From Pseudomonas sp. PICF141 (GTDB lineage: Bacteria; Pseudomonadota; Gammaproteobacteria; Pseudomonadales; Pseudomonadaceae): DNA of 64,000 nucleotides. Position 1 is the first letter of the stretch, and each line of letters opens with the position of its first letter. The notes below the pieces were generated by a model. That model worked only from the letters and a program-made list of their open reading frames with translations, was not told the DNA's origin and searched no databases. Below are positions 27,366-35,391 of the stretch, one piece after another. The stretch is taken from NCBI RefSeq assembly GCF_002286815.1, contig NZ_MUNM01000024.1, positions 62,001-126,000 on the forward strand, written 5' to 3'. Both the position numbers and the translations under genes were made by a program.

Positions 27366-27540
27366 AGGGACTTAGCGCTCGGAAAAATTTAAAAAGCACG
27401 CGTGCGCGTAAACGCGCGTACCTGTACCCACTACGCATACACGGGTGGGAGGCATGAACAAGGTGGACCGGGGGGACGGCGTGAGCCAGAGGGATGCCCA
27501 CGTGCGAATTGCGGAAAAGATTTTTTGATTGGGGAAAAAT

Positions 27541-27574
27541 AAGGGCTTGCATGAGGAACCTCACGCAAGCCCTT
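27541..27574 (-). terminator. Terminator of the tRNA-Leu unit
   Basis: AAGGGCTTGC (27541-27550) and GCAAGCCCTT (27565-27574) form a perfect 10-bp stem. On the minus strand the hairpin is followed by TATTTTTCCCC, so it ends transcription coming from tRNA-Leu. The region 27366-27540 contains no gene I can support. Confidence 0.85.
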
Positions 27575-27582
27575 GATATTCA

Positions 27583-27669
27583 TGGTGCCCGAAGCCGGAA
27601 TCGAACCGGCACGCCCTTACGAGCGGGGGATTTTAAGTCCCATGCGTCTACCAGTTTCGCCATTCGGGC
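27583..27669 (-). tRNA. tRNA-Leu (anticodon TAA)
   Basis: 87 nt including encoded CCA. The minus strand begins GCCCGAATGGCGAAA and ends TTCGGGCACCA; acceptor arms pair, the anticodon loop reads CTTAAAA giving TAA, there is a long variable arm typical of tRNA-Leu, and the T loop is GGTTCGATTCC. Confidence 0.95.
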
Positions 27670-27826
27670 GGTAGCGCGGTAAAGCCGTCTGAAAAACTGA
27701 CCAATAACGATCTGGCCGTTCTGACGCTTGTGCAACAGAGGGGGAAATATATACATCCCGCCCCGGTGAAGCAAGTTCGCAAAGATCCTTTTCAAGACTA
27801 AATCTTGCAGGACTGCGAAAATAAAA

Positions 27827-27857
27827 AAGCTCCGTAGATCATGGATCTACGGAGCTT
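27827..27857 (-). terminator. Terminator between tRNA-Cys and tRNA-Leu
   Basis: Perfect 14-bp stem (27827-27840 with 27844-27857), 3-nt loop. On the minus strand it is followed by TTTTTT, so it reads as an intrinsic terminator after tRNA-Cys; tRNA-Leu may then have its own promoter. Confidence 0.85.
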
Positions 27858-27865
27858 GTTTAAAG

Positions 27866-27939
27866 TGGAGGCCGAAGTCGGAATCGAACCGGCGTAGGTG
27901 GATTTGCAATCCACTGCATAACCATTTTGCTATTCGGCC
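27866..27939 (-). tRNA. tRNA-Cys (anticodon GCA)
   Basis: 74 nt including CCA. The minus strand begins GGCCGAATAGCAAAA and ends TCGGCCTCCA; the anticodon loop is TTGCAAA (GCA), and the T arm CCGGTTCGATTCCG is standard. In other Pseudomonas a tRNA-Gly commonly precedes this gene; none is visible here. Confidence 0.95.
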
Positions 27940-28138
27940 TCAAACATCTGATGTCAGTAAAACAACATCAAACGTGTAAACTCGTATCTGGAAACAAGAT
28001 TCTGATCTAGCTTCCAACCCTTTGAAATCTAAGGGGTTTTCGTGTTCCCTAAGCAGGAATGGACGCAATTCTGGACTGGTTCGAAAGGCATGTCAAGAAC
28101 TGGAGAAAAATAATTCCAAGTCCGTTCCCTCAGCCTTA

Positions 28139-28199
28139 AAAGCTCGCAGACTTCGGCGGCGCCCACAGGCGCGCGAAGCTGCCGATGGCTGCGAGCTTT
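28139..28199. repeat. REP-like inverted repeat
   Basis: AAAGCTCGCAG (28139-28149) and CTGCGAGCTTT (28189-28199) are exact reverse complements. The element sits just after the AraC gene stop and probably folds in its mRNA tail. It belongs to the extragenic palindromes common in Pseudomonas. Confidence 0.75.
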
Positions 28200-28213
28200 G
28201 GATCTTGTGCTCT

Positions 28214-29119
28214 TTAATGATTGACCGCCACCACCCTCTGCAACCGCTGCCGATACTGACTGGGAGTTTCCTGCATTTCATGTCGGAAGTGCCGATTGAA
28301 ATTCGACAGGTTGGCATAACCCACTTCAAAGCAGATATCTGCAACGCTGAAACTGCTTTGCGCCAGCAAACGGCAGGCGCGCTGGACCCGCAGTTTGCGT
28401 GTCAGGTCGACGAAGGTATGGCCAGTGGCGCGCTTGAAGAATTTGGAGAAGGCCGGTTCGTTCATGTCCAGGCGCTGGGCGATAACGGACATCCGCAGCT
28501 CATCCGCGAGATCGTTGAGGATGTAGTCGAAGACAATACTCATGCGCTGGGCCGTCAATGCGTCGAGCATCGGCGCATATTGCAGGCTGGCGAGCGTTTG
28601 TCGCTCGGTGTCGGGGGCCGATGCCAACAAATGCAGCAACGACACGAACAGGCATAACCTCTGTAATCCTTGGCACTGACCGATTTCTTCCAGCAGTCGG
28701 GCCGCTTTTTTACGGGTCACGCCATGAAACTGGATGCCCCGGGCCGCCTGACGAAACAGGCTTTGCAACTCGCTAAGTTCAGGGACCTTGTCGCGCAGCT
28801 GCATCAGCATCTGACCATCGAATTGCAACACGACGTCGCGGCCGGCAATCACCTCCCCTTTGTTCAGGTCACTAATCCAGTCGTGAGGCAGGCCTGGACC
28901 GATCAGGGCGACGTGGCCGGCCTCGAACAGGCCGATGTAGTCACCCGCCAATAGCCGACCACTGCCTTCGCGGATCAGGTGGATCTCGAATTCCGGATGA
29001 TGATTCCAACGCGCAAGGTCGAAGGGATAGTCATGCTCATACCAGCGAAAGCTGTGCTGGGGCTCGTTCAGAATGACTTCAAGCGCTGGTGGCTTGTCTG
29101 CAGTTACGTAATGGTTCAT
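28214..29119 (-). CDS. AraC family regulator, probably of polyol (mannitol/sorbitol) use
   Basis: 301 residues. The N-terminal cupin-like sensor part contains FDLARWNHHPEFEIHLI; the C-terminal AraC HTH pair spans about 195-295 with MSVIAQRLDMNEPAFSKFFK and SVADICFEVGYANLSNFNRH. Such AraC proteins sit next to sugar-alcohol operons in Pseudomonas (MtlR type), and here a sorbitol-type dehydrogenase lies across the divergent region, so a polyol regulator is likely. ATG at 29119; a GTG one codon earlier is possible. A long inverted repeat at 29258-29306 may be its operator. Confidence 0.85.
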   Translation of the reverse strand: MNHYVTADKPPALEVILNEPQHSFRWYEHDYPFDLARWNHHPEFEIHLIREGSGRLLAGDYIGLFEAGHVALIGPGLPHDWISDLNKGEVIAGRDVVLQFDGQMLMQLRDKVPELSELQSLFRQAARGIQFHGVTRKKAARLLEEIGQCQGLQRLCLFVSLLHLLASAPDTERQTLASLQYAPMLDALTAQRMSIVFDYILNDLADELRMSVIAQRLDMNEPAFSKFFKRATGHTFVDLTRKLRVQRACRLLAQSSFSVADICFEVGYANLSNFNRHFRHEMQETPSQYRQRLQRVVAVNH

Positions 29120-29257
29120 CACCCTGGCGATTCCATTTTTGTTGGTTTTATCAAGGCTACCGCGAAGCCGGGACGAATCGAAGAGACTCGAAACTCCACG
29201 GCGCTGTTATCAGATTCACACTAAGCAGACAGCAAGCCTAGTGCCCTGTGTGGCGGT

Positions 29258-29306
29258 CACTGATACTTTTTTTCCACTGTCCTGCCCGGTTAAAAAAGTA
29301 TCAGTG
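29258..29306. promoter_or_regulatory. 15-bp inverted repeat in the AraC/dehydrogenase interval
   Basis: CACTGATACTTTTTT (29258-29272) and AAAAAAGTATCAGTG (29292-29306) are perfect reverse complements with a 19-bp spacer. It lies 138 bp from the AraC start. It could be a paired activator site or a terminator-like hairpin; I favour an operator because no transcript should end here. Confidence 0.5.
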
Positions 29307-29441
29307 CGGTGTATGCCGTTCATTTGTTCACCACTTGGGTTGCTGTAATCCTGTGTTCATCCCGTTGCGGCTATGACTTGCATCCTGGATTACAACAACA
29401 ATAAGTGCCTCTGCCGCCCAAGGCGCAGAGCGGAGAACACG

Positions 29442-29505
29442 ATGAAGATCATCCCAAGCGCGTTTTTCTATCCGTCGGCCTGTCCTCTGCCCTCGCGCGC
29501 TGATT
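29442..29505 (+). pseudogene. Relic of a sugar-binding-protein gene (signal peptide only)
   Basis: A good ribosome-binding site (GGAGAACAC) precedes ATG AAG ATC ATC. One reading-frame slip later the sequence encodes KRVFLSVGLSSALA, a typical Sec signal peptide of ABC sugar-binding proteins, and then a stop. The frame joins if a single base is restored near 29454. No transporter genes follow. I read it as the 5' end of a deleted ABC polyol transporter operon (mtlE type) between its regulator and a dehydrogenase. Confidence 0.55.
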
Positions 29506-29558
29506 ATTCAGAATAAGCAACATAACGATAAATCAAGACGCAGAACCAGTGGGAGAAC

Positions 29559-29650
29559 CTGTAGGAGCGAGGCTTGCCCGCGAAGAATGCGCCGCGATTT
29601 TTCAGGTATTACGCGTCATCGTTCTTCGCGGGCAAGCCTCACTCCTACAG
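29559..29650. repeat. REPIN at the likely deletion scar
   Basis: Arms CTGTAGGAGCGAGGCTTGCC... at the left and its near-exact reverse complement ...GGCAAGCCTCACTCCTACAG at the right enclose about 40 bp. The left end lies about 50 bp after the sugar-binding-protein relic and the right end 76 bp before the dehydrogenase start. Confidence 0.9.
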
Positions 29651-29726
29651 GGGGCTTCGCTGATTGACGAGCGCTTTTAGTGCCCTCAACGGGCATCTCT
29701 TTAGCTCTAACGATTGGATGGGAAAA

Positions 29727-30500
29727 ATGAAACGTTTGGAAGGAAAAAGCGCCCTTATCACCGGTTCTGCCAGAGGCATCGGAAGAACGTTCGCGCAAGC
29801 CTATATCCGCGAAGGCGCTACGGTCGCGATCGCAGACATCAACCTGGAACGCGCGCAAGCCACTGCGGGCGAGCTGGGGCCGAATGCCTATGCGGTCGAG
29901 ATGGACGTGACCGATCAGCAGTCAATCGACGGCGCTATCGCAGCGGTCATCGCCACCTCAGGCAAGCTCGATATCCTGATCAACAACGCGGCTATGTTTG
30001 ATCTCGCACCGATTACGGAAATTTCTCGCGAGAGCTACGAACGGCTGTTTTCGATCAACGTGTCCGGCACTCTGTTCACCCTGCAGGCCGCGGCCAAACA
30101 GATGATCCGCCAGGGCCATGGCGGCAGAATCATCAATATGGCCAGTCAGGCCGGTCGACGCGGTGAAGCGCTTGTCGCGGTGTATTGCGCGACCAAAGCA
30201 GCAGTGATCAGCCTCACGCAATCGGCCGGTCTCAATCTCATCCCCCATAACATCAACGTGAATGCCATCGCACCGGGCGTGGTGGACGGTGAGCATTGGG
30301 ATGGCGTCGATGCGCTGTTCGCCAAATATGAGAACCGGCCGCTTGGGGAAAAGAAAAGGCTGGCGGGTCAGGAAGTGCCCTACGGACGCATGGGCACGGC
30401 AGACGATCTTGTCGGCATGGCGATCTTCCTGGCATCAAACGAGAGTGAGTATGTCGTGGCGCAAACCTATAACGTCGATGGCGGCAACTGGATGAGCTGA
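29727..30500 (+). CDS. L-iditol/sorbitol 2-dehydrogenase (SDR family)
   Basis: 257-residue short-chain dehydrogenase that oxidises polyols such as sorbitol or galactitol to ketoses with NAD. Cofactor motif TGSARGIG at 12-19, catalytic Ser140, Tyr153 and Lys157 (YCATK). Several long stretches, such as IINMASQAGRRGEALV and NAIAPGVVDGEHWDGVDA, closely recall Rhodobacter sphaeroides sorbitol dehydrogenase (SmoS/PolS). The ATG at 29727 follows a GGATGGG; an ATG at 29718 is possible. It is divergent from the AraC regulator, but the ABC transporter expected between them is reduced to a relic. Confidence 0.85.
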   Translation: MKRLEGKSALITGSARGIGRTFAQAYIREGATVAIADINLERAQATAGELGPNAYAVEMDVTDQQSIDGAIAAVIATSGKLDILINNAAMFDLAPITEISRESYERLFSINVSGTLFTLQAAAKQMIRQGHGGRIINMASQAGRRGEALVAVYCATKAAVISLTQSAGLNLIPHNINVNAIAPGVVDGEHWDGVDALFAKYENRPLGEKKRLAGQEVPYGRMGTADDLVGMAIFLASNESEYVVAQTYNVDGGNWMS

Positions 30501-30586
30501 CGAGTATTGAACCCGAATTAAAGCCCGTACCGAACAGGCCATGTCTACTGCACCGTAGCCATGGCCTGCTCGTTCCCGTCCGGCCC

Positions 30587-31027
30587 TCAATGCCCGCGAA
30601 TGTAGTGCTCCAGTTGCCGAATCAAGTCGGCCTGCTCGACGATGGCTTCCTTGACCAGATCACCGATCGACAGCAGCCCGATCAGTTCACCGCTCTCCAG
30701 CACTGGCAGATGGCGCAAATGACTGTCGGTCATGACCGCCATGCAGCGCTCGATGCTCTGCTGACTGTCGGCGGTCACCACCGGTGCGCTCATGATCTCG
30801 CGCACCGGTGTACCGACCGAAGAACGGCCCTGTAGAACCACTTTGCGTGCATAGTCGCGCTCGCTGATGACGCCGACCACCTGCCCGCCTTCGATGACGG
30901 GTAACGCGCCTACGTTTTTTTCGGCCATCATTTTCAGGGCGTCGAGGACCATCTGGTCCGGCGCAATGCTGTGCACCTGCTGGTTTTGCACGACTTTCAG
31001 TTTGAGCAACTGTGCGGCTGTCTTCAT
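30587..31027 (-). CDS. Two-CBS-domain protein
   Basis: 146 residues made almost wholly of two CBS domains: VLDALKMMAEKNVGALPVIE with VVGVISERDYARKVVL, and CMAVMTDSHLRHLPVLESGE with LIGLLSIGDLVKEAI. Such stand-alone pairs bind adenine nucleotides and act as sensors. The ATG at 31027 has GGAG about 9 bp upstream. It lies 31 bp after nirD on the same strand and may be cotranscribed, though no known role links it to nitrite reduction. Confidence 0.88.
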   Translation of the reverse strand: MKTAAQLLKLKVVQNQQVHSIAPDQMVLDALKMMAEKNVGALPVIEGGQVVGVISERDYARKVVLQGRSSVGTPVREIMSAPVVTADSQQSIERCMAVMTDSHLRHLPVLESGELIGLLSIGDLVKEAIVEQADLIRQLEHYIRGH

Positions 31028-31058
31028 CAACGTTCTCCGATACGGTTCAGGGCGGCAG

Positions 31059-31445
31059 TCAAGCCGCCGCGACTTCCACGACGCCGGCGTTCAGGCGCAC
31101 CGGCCACACCCGCAAGCGCTGCTCCGGGTATTCCAGGCAACTGCCGTCCTCGAGACGGAAATGCTGCTTGTAGATAGGCGACGCCACCACCAGATCACCC
31201 TTGAGGCTGCCGATCAGTCCGCGGCCGATGACGTTCGCGCCGGATTGCGGATCATGGTTGTCGATGGCGTAGAGGGTGCGGCCCTCGGCCTGTGGCAGGT
31301 AAAACAGCGCCACCTGCGCGCCGTCGAGCCAGACGACAACGCCGGAGTTGCTGACCAGATCCTGCTGGCTGCACACCGCCTGCCACGCCTGAGCATTGGC
31401 CGCGGTTGCAGGGACTTCGACACGCTGGGTATTGGACTGACTCAT
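31059..31445 (-). CDS. nirD: Assimilatory nitrite reductase (NADH), small subunit
   Basis: 128 residues with the Rieske-like NirD fold but without the iron-sulfur ligands, as usual for the small subunit. Features seen are VWLDGAQVALFYLP, YAIDNHDPQSGANVIGRGLI and ASPIYKQHFRLEDG. It partners NirB in reducing nitrite to ammonium. Its ATG overlaps the nirB stop by one base (TGATG), so translation is coupled, and expression follows the nirB leader described at 34046-34177. Confidence 0.93.
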   Translation of the reverse strand: MSQSNTQRVEVPATAANAQAWQAVCSQQDLVSNSGVVVWLDGAQVALFYLPQAEGRTLYAIDNHDPQSGANVIGRGLIGSLKGDLVVASPIYKQHFRLEDGSCLEYPEQRLRVWPVRLNAGVVEVAAA

Positions 31446-34006
31446 CAGGCATTCTCCTCGGTGACAGGGATAAGGTTGAGTTCGGCGGCCATGATCGGCC
31501 GGCGTTGACCGCGTTCCTGAACAAAATGGATGTCCGGGTCCGGGCGCTGATCGTTGACGAAGGTGCGGAAGCGCTTGAGTTTTTCAGGGTCTTTGAGGGC
31601 GTTGGCCCATTCGCATTCGTAGCGGTTGACCACCAGTTGCATCTGCGATTCGAGCTCCGCGCCGAGGCCCAGGCTGTCGTTGATGATGACGTCCTTGAGG
31701 TAATCGAGGCCTCCTTCCAGGCTTTCGCGCCAGACCGAGGTGCGCTGCAACTTGTCGGCGGTGCGGATGTAGAACATCAGGAAGCGGTCGATGTAACGGA
31801 TCAGCGTTTCGTCGTCCAGGTCAGTGGCGAACAGCTCGGCATGACGCGGACGCATACCGCCGTTACCGGCCACGTAGAGGTTCCAGCCGTTCTCGGTGGC
31901 GATCACGCCTACGTCCTTGCTTTGCGCCTCGGCACATTCTCGGGTGCAACCGGAGACGGCGAACTTGAGCTTGTGCGGTGAGCGCAGGCCTTTGTAGCGA
32001 TCCTCGAGGGTCAAGGCCATTTTCACGCTGTCCTGCACGCCGTAGCGGCACCAGGTGCTGCCCACGCAAGACTTCACCGTGCGGGTCGATTTGCCGTAGG
32101 CATGCCCGGTTTCGAAACCGGCCTCAATCAGCTCGGACCAGATGTCCGGCAACTGATGCAACTGTGCGCCGAACAAGTCGATCCGCTGGCCGCCGGTGAT
32201 TTTGGTGTAGAGGTCGTATTTCTTCGCCACCACGCCAATCGCAATCAGCTTGTCGGCGGTGATCTCGCCCCCGGCGATACGCGGTACCACCGAATAGGTG
32301 CCGTTTTTCTGCATGTTGGCCATGAAAGTGTCGTTGGTGTCCTGCAACGGCACCAACGAGGCATCCATGATCGGTTGGTTCCAGCACGAGGCGAGGATCG
32401 AACCCACCGCCGGTTTGCACACGTCGCACCCGGTATGACCGCGACCGTGCTTGGCCAGCAGTTCTTCGAAAGTGATCACCCCTTCTACCCGCACCAGCGC
32501 ATAAAGCTCCTGCCGGGTGTAGGCGAAGTGTTCACACAGGCTCTTGTCGACACTGACACCACGGGCAATCAGCTCATGTTCGAACACTTGCTTGAGCAGC
32601 CCCGCGCAACCCCCGCAACCGGTGCACGCCTTGGTCTGGGATTTGAGCAGGCCCAGGTCGGTGCAGCCGCCGTCGATGGCTGAGCAGATCGAGCCCTTGG
32701 TAACGTTATGGCACGAACACACCGTCGCGGCCTCAGGCAGCGCGCCCGGGCCCAGGGTTGGCGCGCCGGTCGACGATGGCAGAATCAGGCTGGCCGGTTC
32801 CGACGGCAAGGCAATGCCGTTCTGCATGTATTGCAGCAACGTGTCGTAATAGCTGTTGTCGCCGACCAGCACTGCGCCGAGCACGCGCTTGCTGTCAGCA
32901 TCCACCACCAGACGACGGTAGCTGGCCGTCGCTTCATCGATGAACTGGTAGCTGCGCGCACCCGGGGTCTGGGCATGGGCATCGCCGATGGAGCCGACGT
33001 CAACGCCGAGCAGCTTGAGCTTGGTCGACATGTCGGCGCCCTGGAACGGCTCCGCCACTTGATTGCACAGCAGCGTCGCGACGCCACGGGCCATCTGATA
33101 ACCAGGGGCGACCAGACCAAAGAGGCTGCCATTCCAGGCCGCACATTCGCCAATCGCATAGATATTCGGATCGCTGGTCAGGCATTGATCATCAATCACC
33201 ACGCCGCCCCGTGGCCCGATGTCCAGCGCGCATTGGCGGGCCAGCGCATCTTGCGCACGGATCCCGGCGGAGAACACGATCAGGTCGGCTTCGAGGAATT
33301 CGTCATTGGCAAAATTCATCCGGTAACGGTACTGCTCGCCGGCAGTGATCGATTGCGTGCCCCGGGACAGATGCACACTCACGCCGAGCCGTTCGATTTG
33401 CGCCTTAAGCGCCAGGCCACCCTGCTCGTCCAGCTGCACCGGCATCAGGCGCGGGGCGAATTCCACCACATGCGCTTCCAGGCCAAGGCTTTTCAGAGCG
33501 TTGGCGGCTTCCAGACCGAGCAAACCACCACCCACCACTACGCCACGCCGGGCATTGGCCGCCGCGGCACGAATCGCGTCGAGGTCTTCAAGGGTGCGAT
33601 AAACCAGGCGTGAGTCGCCTTCTGCACCTTCAATAGGCGGAACGAAAGGATAAGAGCCGGTGGCCAAAACCAGTTTGTCGTACGCGACGCAACCTTGTGC
33701 GGTAATCACTTGACGGCGGTCACGGTCGATTTCCAGCACCGGCACGCCCAGGTGCAGCGTGACGCCCGGCGTCTGGTACAAAGAAGCTTCACCCAAGGCC
33801 AGCGACTCGGCATCGCGACCGCCGAAATACTCGGACAGATGCACCCGGTCATAGGCACGCATCGGCTCTTCGCTGAACACATGCAGCCGGTAATGGTCGA
33901 GGGCGCCGCGCTCGATGAGCTGTTCGACACAATGATGTCCGACCATGCCATTGCCGATCACGATCAGCGTTTGCAGTTTATTCAATGCGGCAACATTGGA
34001 ATTCAT
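31445..34006 (-). CDS. nirB: Assimilatory nitrite reductase (NADH), large subunit
   Basis: 853 residues. FAD/NAD domain at the N-terminus (IVIGNGMVGHHCVEQL), BFD-type [2Fe-2S] segment with CSCHNVTKG and CTGCGGC, then the sirohaem/[4Fe-4S] part with CVGSTWC and VSGCTRECAEAQ. It reduces nitrite to ammonium with six electrons from NADH in the cytoplasm. The start MNSNVAALNK at 34006 is chosen because the open frame further upstream runs through the attenuator leader. Controlled by a sigma-54 promoter and an ANTAR-type attenuator, so probably by NtrC and NasT. Confidence 0.95.
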   Translation of the reverse strand: MNSNVAALNKLQTLIVIGNGMVGHHCVEQLIERGALDHYRLHVFSEEPMRAYDRVHLSEYFGGRDAESLALGEASLYQTPGVTLHLGVPVLEIDRDRRQVITAQGCVAYDKLVLATGSYPFVPPIEGAEGDSRLVYRTLEDLDAIRAAAANARRGVVVGGGLLGLEAANALKSLGLEAHVVEFAPRLMPVQLDEQGGLALKAQIERLGVSVHLSRGTQSITAGEQYRYRMNFANDEFLEADLIVFSAGIRAQDALARQCALDIGPRGGVVIDDQCLTSDPNIYAIGECAAWNGSLFGLVAPGYQMARGVATLLCNQVAEPFQGADMSTKLKLLGVDVGSIGDAHAQTPGARSYQFIDEATASYRRLVVDADSKRVLGAVLVGDNSYYDTLLQYMQNGIALPSEPASLILPSSTGAPTLGPGALPEAATVCSCHNVTKGSICSAIDGGCTDLGLLKSQTKACTGCGGCAGLLKQVFEHELIARGVSVDKSLCEHFAYTRQELYALVRVEGVITFEELLAKHGRGHTGCDVCKPAVGSILASCWNQPIMDASLVPLQDTNDTFMANMQKNGTYSVVPRIAGGEITADKLIAIGVVAKKYDLYTKITGGQRIDLFGAQLHQLPDIWSELIEAGFETGHAYGKSTRTVKSCVGSTWCRYGVQDSVKMALTLEDRYKGLRSPHKLKFAVSGCTRECAEAQSKDVGVIATENGWNLYVAGNGGMRPRHAELFATDLDDETLIRYIDRFLMFYIRTADKLQRTSVWRESLEGGLDYLKDVIINDSLGLGAELESQMQLVVNRYECEWANALKDPEKLKRFRTFVNDQRPDPDIHFVQERGQRRPIMAAELNLIPVTEENA

Positions 34007-34045
34007 AGTAAGCACCCAGCCAAAGCCAATCACGGTTAAAAAAGC

Positions 34046-34177
34046 AAAAAAAAACGCCTGAAACCTCTCGGTTCCAGGCGTCTTTGCCTGTTCTTCGCGG
34101 TGTTCGACCTGGCGCCTTCGCCGGATCCACCGATGTTGCCCACGACCTGCTCGGCCGGTCGATCTTCGTTGATCGAC
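34046..34177 (-). promoter_or_regulatory. ANTAR-type attenuator leader of nirBD
   Basis: Reading the minus strand: hairpin GTCGATC-AACGAA-GATCGAC (34177-34158), then hairpin CAGGC-AAAGAC-GCCTG (34090-34075), then a terminator ACGCCTGGAACC-GAGA-GGTTTCAGGCGT with nine T (34081-34046). Both small hairpins have 6-nt loops with A at position 1 and G at position 4, the mark of ANTAR protein targets. The second shares GCCTG with the terminator, so only one of them can form. This fits antitermination by a NasT-like protein when nitrate or nitrite is present. Confidence 0.8.
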
Positions 34178-34217
34178 GGGGCTGCCCATCTGTTATCGAT
34201 GGACCTGAGGGGAACAA

Positions 34218-34233
34218 TGCAGCCTTTGTGCCA
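34218..34233 (-). promoter_or_regulatory. Sigma-54 promoter of nirBD
   Basis: TGGCACAAAGGCTGCA on the minus strand matches the -24/-12 consensus TGGCACG-N4-TTGCA with GG and GC in the right phase. It lies about 40 bp upstream of the first ANTAR hairpin. The matching promoter of the chemoreceptor gene is at 56009-56024. Confidence 0.8.
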
Positions 34234-34404
34234 GTCTGCAGTTTATGATTTCCTCAGTGTTGGAACATCGACCATCTGAACGATGGAAGAATGCGATGAA
34301 GACCGCGATCCAGGCGGGTCTCATCAGGCGAGAGTCAACTTTGCAGGTCTGCGCGAGCGGCTAGGCAAATGGTGGAATTGGAGGAAGGAATAGCTCAGCA
34401 AACC

Positions 34405-34448
34405 GCTTCGCACTGGTGCACGTTGTCAGGCCTGCTCTTTAAAAGTGC
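34405..34448. promoter_or_regulatory. NtrC-like enhancer sites for nirBD
   Basis: GCTTCGCACTGGTGC (34405-34419) and GCTCTTTAAAAGTGC (34434-34448) each fit GC-half-site, N7, GTGC, like NtrC boxes, though the left halves are degenerate. They lie 170-215 bp upstream of the sigma-54 promoter, and related sequences occupy the same place before the chemoreceptor gene. The rest of the gap 34234-34785 holds only the repeat at 34532; I see no gene. Confidence 0.5.
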
Positions 34449-34531
34449 ATTCAGCTACGTTCTATTTGGGTTTGAGCAATGCCAGTGAGTTAAGCGCGTG
34501 TTTAAAAGCCACCCAATCCCTAATGCGATTT

Positions 34532-34565
34532 GTAGCAGCTATCGAGCCTGCGAGGCTGCTGCTAC
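34532..34565. repeat. Short REP-like palindrome
   Basis: GTAGCAGC (34532-34539) and GCTGCTAC (34558-34565) flank the inner palindrome AGCCTGCGAGGCT. This form recurs as an extragenic palindrome in Pseudomonas genomes. Confidence 0.6.
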
Positions 34566-34785
34566 GAAGAGCGCGTCGCGGCTTAACTTACCGGTATCTG
34601 CAATGTGTCCGTGCATGGGGCATTTGAATTTTCATGTATCCCGAGGCCGCGACCTTTTGGCGCATGACCGGCGGGCCATCGATTGAGCGCCATAGCGCAA
34701 CAGTTTGTTAACATCCGTGCGCTTTTTTTCGTCTGATTGATCAGCCACTGTAGATTCCCGGTCGCTACACAGGATGCTTTTTTCC

Positions 34786-35391
34786 ATGAGTACGTTGTAT
34801 ACCCGTCGTGCGGTCCTGCAAGGCATGAGCCTGTTGAGCCTTGGCCTGCTCGCCGGCTGCGATGACAGCAGCAAGCTGTCGTTCAAGTACGGCAAGGACC
34901 TCAGCGACAAGATCATGGGGCGTACCTTCAAACTCAAGGACGCCCAAGGCGAAACCCGGATGCTGGGCAGCTACCGGGGCCTGATGCCGATGGTTTTTTT
35001 CGGTTTCACCCAATGTCCGGCGGTCTGCCCGACGACGCTGGCCCGTGCGGCACAGGCGAAAAAACTGATGGGCCGCGATGGCGAACGCCTGCAAGTGATC
35101 TTCATCACCCTGGACCCCGAACGCGATACGCCGCAAATGCTCGACGCCTACGTCAAAGCCTTCGATCCAAGTTTCGAGGCGCTGTACGGCACGCTGGAAG
35201 AAACCGCCGCCACCGCCAAGGAGTTCGGTGTGTTCTTTGAAAAAATCCCGAGCGGCTCGACCTATACCCTCTCCCACACCGCGACCAGCTTCGTTTTCGA
35301 CTCCCGAGGCACTTTGCGCCTGGGGCTGTCCGCGTCCCTTACCGCTCAAGAGTGTGCAGAAGACCTGCTCACCGTCATGGAGGTCTGCTGA
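34786..35391 (+). CDS. SCO1/SenC family copper protein (lipoprotein)
   Basis: 201 residues from ATG 34786, chosen because it gives a lipoprotein signal (RRAVLQGMSLLSLGLLAGC, lipobox LAGC); an ATG at 34774 adds four residues. The thioredoxin-like SCO domain has the copper motif CPAVC (FTQCPAVCPTT) and a later histidine in LSHTATSF. SCO proteins deliver copper or reduce cysteines at the CuA site of cytochrome c oxidase. Its stop overlaps the start of the PCuAC gene by one base, which supports a joint copper role. Confidence 0.88.
   Translation: MSTLYTRRAVLQGMSLLSLGLLAGCDDSSKLSFKYGKDLSDKIMGRTFKLKDAQGETRMLGSYRGLMPMVFFGFTQCPAVCPTTLARAAQAKKLMGRDGERLQVIFITLDPERDTPQMLDAYVKAFDPSFEALYGTLEETAATAKEFGVFFEKIPSGSTYTLSHTATSFVFDSRGTLRLGLSASLTAQECAEDLLTVMEVC

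Noticed and set aside
27402..27417. Alternating CG stretch GCGCGTAAACGCGC after the adhesin gene
   Set aside because: Loop too short and no T run, so not a terminator; no other function supported.
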